Assembly: GCF_016919065.1 (NCBI RefSeq) | Contig: NZ_JAFFQA010000028.1 | Location: 1-64,000, forward strand | Length of the DNA stretch: 64,000 nucleotides | Source: Desulfobulbus rhabdoformis | Lineage (GTDB): Bacteria; Desulfobacterota; Desulfobulbia; Desulfobulbales; Desulfobulbaceae | Reading direction: 5' to 3' | Shown: positions 61,501-64,000 of the stretch, piece by piece | Layout of the letters: each line of letters begins with the position of its first letter | Numbering within the stretch: position 1 is the stretch's first letter | Made by a program: the position numbers and the translations under genes | The notes under the pieces: model-generated | Told to the model about the DNA's origin: nothing | The model's input: the letters and a program-made list of their open reading frames with translations, nothing else | The model's database searches: none

Positions 61501-62051
61501 ATGATCTCTATCTGGAGCTTTTACAATCGACTGTTGCGGATCTGAAGCGCCGTGCTCAGGAAGGTGAGAGCAGCTCGCCCACCGATCAGTTGGACCCGGA
61601 GGTGCAACTGAAGGTTTCAGCCTATCTGCCCGACAGCTTTATTCGGGATACCACCCTGCGCTATCAGGCCTATAGGCGTATTTCCATGGCCGGTTTTGGC
61701 ACCGAGGAAGAACTTGTCGATATAGAAAGGGAACTGGAGGATCGTTTCGGGGTGCTACCCCGAGAAGCGACGACCCTGTTGGAGATAATTCGCCTCAAAC
61801 AGCAGTGTCGCAGCCTTGGTATTGAGAAGCTGGAGCAGGCTCCGCAGGCGATTGTCTTCTCCTTTATCGACCAGGCCCCGGTTGATCCCAGCAAACTTCT
61901 GGCACTCATTCAGCAAAAGCCTTCAAAGAAAAAAGCGGCCCCACCCATTCGGCTGACCCCGGACCAGCGACTGGTTGTCCCTTGCCAGCCAATGGAGAAT
62001 GTGTTTGAGCGGGCCTACTCAATTATTAACGCACTACAGGGAGATCAATGA
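58521..62051 (+). CDS. mfd: Transcription-repair coupling factor
   Basis: A 1176-residue Mfd. The N-terminal UvrB-like domain 2 (YPSYEIPPYTPLSPDP) is followed by the RNA-polymerase-interacting domain (LAEGDIVVHRDHGIGMFKGMVNMEISG, LLLGYKGEDKLYVPVDRLH). The helicase core has Walker A GDVGYGKTEVAARAAFKA, DEEH in IVDEEHRFGV and the RecG-like TATPIPRTLQMSL. The C-terminal inhibitory domain starts near GESSSPTDQLDPEVQLKV. It removes stalled RNA polymerase and recruits UvrA. The ATG at 58521 is chosen because the upstream frame is repeat copy D. Confidence 0.95.
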   Translation: MQSILARLRQRGPFFDINGLHGSSTALLLSRAVEELKTTICCILPADEQLELLAQDLAFFTSSRVLIYPSYEIPPYTPLSPDPATVCQRLATLYQIQEDDTPCILLTSVEAILRRVLPSSALKNNCELVIANEEIDREELINALTASGYQLCDMVRQEGDMALRGGIIDVFPPGLDGEQSGPLRLDFFGDTVESIRVFDPISQRSKENIEEVVLLPATELLFPHKDKRPELLELLQHKSDQCQWTSQATRSLRERLTTGQRFPGIEFFLPLLYGGSEQLHTLFDYLSKDSLLFMADPAAVSRKVALVRERTQANYHEAVEQQKLALPPDELFVTDTQYEEIMGKRLDARFSLLPDPAGGVETFTVDCSDHGLLAQEIELQRKKRGLLGPLADRIVEWQEKNEAIVLACRSLRQSEHLRELLAHYHLESILKPSPYATPQKAEAGVIHCFEQPLSRGFDLNGEGVHFLSASELFGEKRLRSGRRRRKRRHEGEAVQVEQLAEGDIVVHRDHGIGMFKGMVNMEISGQRGDFLLLGYKGEDKLYVPVDRLHWVSRYQGLTDQEPKLDSLGSQKWQSTKKKVSEAVWKVAQELLEIYAKREMRRGHRFSPPGDLYRELEESFPYDETSGQAKAIDDVIDDLTHEQPMDRLICGDVGYGKTEVAARAAFKAIEDGFQVAILVPTTVLAEQHAATFRERFASFPVEIACLNRFRTSKQQKEIVGKLKTGAIDLVVGTHRLLSKDIVMHKLGLLIVDEEHRFGVAHKEKIKKFKANVDVLTLTATPIPRTLQMSLLGIRDLSVISSPPQQRRAVKTFLAKHDQLVIREAVIREMERGGQLFFVHNRVQSIYRVAENIGQLVPHARIGVAHGQMAGPELEDVMVRFINHELDILVCTTIVESGLDIPNANTIIINRADYLGLADIYQLRGRVGRSNRQAYAYLLVASLDHLTPDAQQRLRALMDCSELGGGFKLAMNDLQIRGGGNLLGVSQSGHIAAVGYDLYLELLQSTVADLKRRAQEGESSSPTDQLDPEVQLKVSAYLPDSFIRDTTLRYQAYRRISMAGFGTEEELVDIERELEDRFGVLPREATTLLEIIRLKQQCRSLGIEKLEQAPQAIVFSFIDQAPVDPSKLLALIQQKPSKKKAAPPIRLTPDQRLVVPCQPMENVFERAYSIINALQGDQ

Positions 62052-62743
62052 TGAGCAATACCCCCCTCTACTGTGAAAAGATATTTCCGGTTTTCCCCTG
62101 GGATGAGATCGATGTCGTGCTGTTAGATATGGATGGCACCCTTCTTGACAAACATTTCGACGACTATTTCTGGGAGCAATACCTTCCCGAGCACTACAGC
62201 CTCTCCCAGGATATTTCTGTTGCCCAGGCCAAAAAACAGCTTCTGGAACGCTATCATAAGGTCAAGGACACCCTGGATTGGGCAGATCTTGATTTCTGGT
62301 CCCGTGAGCTGGGGCTGGACCTGCAGGAACTGAAGATGCGGATCAATCATCTTATCGGCGTTCATCCTTATGTGATCGAGTTTTTTGAATTTTGCCTCCA
62401 GAGCAAGAAAAAGCTCTATCTGATCACCAATGCCCATACCCAGTCGCTTTCCATGAAGTTGCAAAAAACGGCCATAGGCCCCTGGTTTGATCGCATCATC
62501 TGTGCCTCCGAGGTTGGGGCTGCAAAGGAAGAGCCAGCGTTCTGGGAAAAGCTGGAGAACACGATCGCCTATGACAAACAGCGCACGCTCCTGGTCGACG
62601 ATACGGAAAAGGTGCTCTTTACCGCCCGTGAGTACGGGCTGGGCTACCTGTTGTACGTTGCCCGACCAAGCAGCCGGTCACGGGTACAGTACTCCTGCAA
62701 TTTCCCCTCAATCGAGTATTTCAAAGAGCTGTTACCGCGTTAA
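62048..62743 (+). CDS. HAD-family hydrolase, GMP/IMP nucleotidase (YrfG-like)
   Basis: A 231-residue HAD phosphatase: motif I VVLLDMDGTLLD, motif II LITNAH, motif III with the lysine in GAAKEEPAFW and motif IV LLVDDTEKV. The architecture and FFEFCLQSKKKLYLITNAH match the YrfG GMP/IMP nucleotidase group. It overlaps the mfd stop (ATGA), so the two are coupled; a terminator follows. Confidence 0.88.
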   Translation: MMSNTPLYCEKIFPVFPWDEIDVVLLDMDGTLLDKHFDDYFWEQYLPEHYSLSQDISVAQAKKQLLERYHKVKDTLDWADLDFWSRELGLDLQELKMRINHLIGVHPYVIEFFEFCLQSKKKLYLITNAHTQSLSMKLQKTAIGPWFDRIICASEVGAAKEEPAFWEKLENTIAYDKQRTLLVDDTEKVLFTAREYGLGYLLYVARPSSRSRVQYSCNFPSIEYFKELLPR

Positions 62744-62774
62744 ATAGCGCCTGCCCCGCTGGAGAAAAACCACT

Positions 62775-62812
62775 AAAAAAGCCCGCCTGGATCAAATCCA
62801 GACGGGCTTTTT
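62775..62812. terminator. Bidirectional terminator
   Basis: GCCCGCCTGGAT (62781-62792) and ATCCAGACGGGC (62796-62807) form a 12-bp stem with one mismatch, with six A before and five T after. It serves the convergent nucleotidase and coiled-coil genes. Confidence 0.88.
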
Positions 62813-62841
62813 CAACCTTGTTTCTGCTTTTCTGCGGAAAA

Positions 62842-63828
62842 TCAGGTGGTGGTCGTGGTTTTTTTCTTGGGTGCGGCTTTGGCCCGAGTTGTCTTGGTCG
62901 TTTTGGTGGTCTTGGTGGTGGATCTTCTTCTGGGAGCCGGTTTTTTCTTCACCTCTTCCAGACCGGTTTTCACCTCTTCCAAGCCAGTTTTCATTTCTTC
63001 CAAGCCGGCTTTTGCCTCGTCCAACCCGGTCTTGGCTTCGGCTATTGCGTCAGTCAGAGGTTGGGGATCAAAGCTGGTGTCTTCCTGTTCAACTTTTTCC
63101 AGGCGGGTGGGAATATCACCAAGAATTTTTTCTGCGTTGATGCTGTCAATTTTAGCGACTGTCTCGCCAATTTTAGCTTCCAGGGCTGCAACCTGGGCAG
63201 TAACCGTGTTCACGGCCTCGCTGGAGGCGGCAATGTCGGAGGCAATCGTCTCGATCTGGGCTGCAGCGGCAAATTCACCGGTTTTAGCCTCAAGAGCATC
63301 TAATTTTGTATTAATAGCGGCAAACTGGTCGCTCAGGCTCTGCTGATTGTCGTTTACCTTCTGCATTTCAGTGCTGATAATACCCTGCAACTCGTCTTTC
63401 ACCTCAGTGGTGCTCGGCTCTGCAGGAGTACTCTCTTCGGCTACCAACTCAGCTTTGGGAGCCTCGAGTTCCTTTGGGCAGCAGCATTGTGCCTCTTTAC
63501 CCATCATGCATTTAATGGAACATACAGCCGCTTTAATCATTTCGGTAATACCGGCTTTAGCAGCGACGAACATGCTGCCGGCAGTCTCTTTGTTGACCAT
63601 GGAAACGGCAAGCAAAAAGATTCCGATAAGAAAAGCAATGCAAACGGCCATGCCAATAACCATGGCGATGGACCATTGAACAAGACGGAAAGCACCGATG
63701 ATAATCAGGCCAAGCGATCCCAACACACCGGTGTCGGGAGAGGCACTGGTCAGATAGGCCAGAAGGGTTAGAATTATGAGTATTACCGCTGATTTAACCA
63801 GCGGCCCCCGCATCATGTTTCGTTTCAT
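62842..63828 (-). CDS. Membrane-anchored coiled-coil protein with histone-like tail
   Basis: A 328-residue protein of unknown family. Three hydrophobic helices lie near 12-30, 38-56 and 57-78. A cysteine cluster follows (C103, C107, C115-C117), then long amphipathic coiled coils (about 135-290). An 11-residue-type repeat built on KTGLDEA, KAGLEEM and KTGLEEV runs at about 268-293. The end is a basic, Thr/Lys/Ala-rich tail (PAPRRRSTTKTTKTTKTTRAK) like histone H1 or bacterial HU-extension tails. It may tether DNA or another polyanion to the membrane. Nothing else is seen in 63829-64000. Confidence 0.8.
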   Translation of the reverse strand: MKRNMMRGPLVKSAVILIILTLLAYLTSASPDTGVLGSLGLIIIGAFRLVQWSIAMVIGMAVCIAFLIGIFLLAVSMVNKETAGSMFVAAKAGITEMIKAAVCSIKCMMGKEAQCCCPKELEAPKAELVAEESTPAEPSTTEVKDELQGIISTEMQKVNDNQQSLSDQFAAINTKLDALEAKTGEFAAAAQIETIASDIAASSEAVNTVTAQVAALEAKIGETVAKIDSINAEKILGDIPTRLEKVEQEDTSFDPQPLTDAIAEAKTGLDEAKAGLEEMKTGLEEVKTGLEEVKKKPAPRRRSTTKTTKTTKTTRAKAAPKKKTTTTT

Positions 63829-64000
63829 CGTAAACTCCTCCGTTAGGAAACTCGCATCCAGTCACTGGGTATCACAAAGTACGCATGGGGCGACATCGAG
63901 GGACGCACTCAATACGCGTATCGATTAATTCTGTGAGGTTTTAGTGTATTTGCGTTGGAACGGCAAGGAAAAATGTTGTCTTTCAGGGAGCAAATGTGAA

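Overview
The window looks like a chromosomal piece of an anaerobic Desulfobacterota (deltaproteobacterial) bacterium, probably Desulfobulbales-like. This is an inference from gene content: an hgcAB mercury-methylation pair, a BamA outer-membrane assembly protein, TonB-dependent transport, an acetate transporter beside an OFA-family carrier, FmdE and DUF364 proteins, and molybdate transport. No rRNA or identifying marker gene is present.

Layout. 1-2831 is an AT-richer accessory segment lying on the 3' side of a tRNA-Arg(UCU). It holds a transposase cut by the window edge and a two-gene ParB-like plus putative PD-(D/E)XK-like nuclease cassette. 3002-5341 encodes a cysteine synthase fused to a cysteinyl-tRNA synthetase-like protein with degenerate HIGH and KMSKS motifs. 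5614-24515 is an almost entirely minus-strand metal-acquisition region: tonB-exbD-exbB, a FecCD-type ABC importer, two FmdE proteins, a DUF4213/DUF364 protein, three SAM methyltransferases and two TonB-dependent receptors, then an Oxidored_molyb-type protein, modBAC, an alpha/beta hydrolase, a TrmO-like protein, a free-standing Mop protein and a one-domain ModE-like regulator. A palindrome close to CGTTATTC-N7-GAATAACG occurs five times, always between these units. This ties the TonB/FmdE half to the molybdate half in one predicted regulon.

25214-29656 carries a TauE/SafE permease, a candidate small RNA, a SatP/YaaH acetate transporter, an OFA-family carrier and an unknown small protein. 29701-32162 is an operon hgcA-hgcB-tudS-like, divergent from a radical SAM gene. 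The hgcA frame begins at a well-placed ATG and contains one in-frame TGA directly after a Cys codon, followed by a SECIS-like hairpin. HgcA here is therefore a candidate selenoprotein, which I consider the most striking observation in the window.

33364-39289 covers branched-chain, alanine and pantothenate metabolism. ilvBN sits behind a valine-rich leader peptide and attenuator. An alanine aminotransferase gene sits behind a separate alanine-rich leader peptide and attenuator. panB and panE follow on the minus strand. The rest (39460-64000) is mostly housekeeping: a DUF155 protein, two tandem TIGR01777 epimerase-like proteins, a sirtuin, a DEAD-box RNA helicase, an HDOD protein, a SLOG-family protein, a YcbK-like protein, ComF, isocitrate dehydrogenase, an acyltransferase, BamA, Mfd, a HAD nucleotidase and an odd coiled-coil membrane protein with a histone-like tail. 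A short palindromic repeat family with TCTTGAATAATT ends is scattered through this half, including once between ilvB and ilvN.
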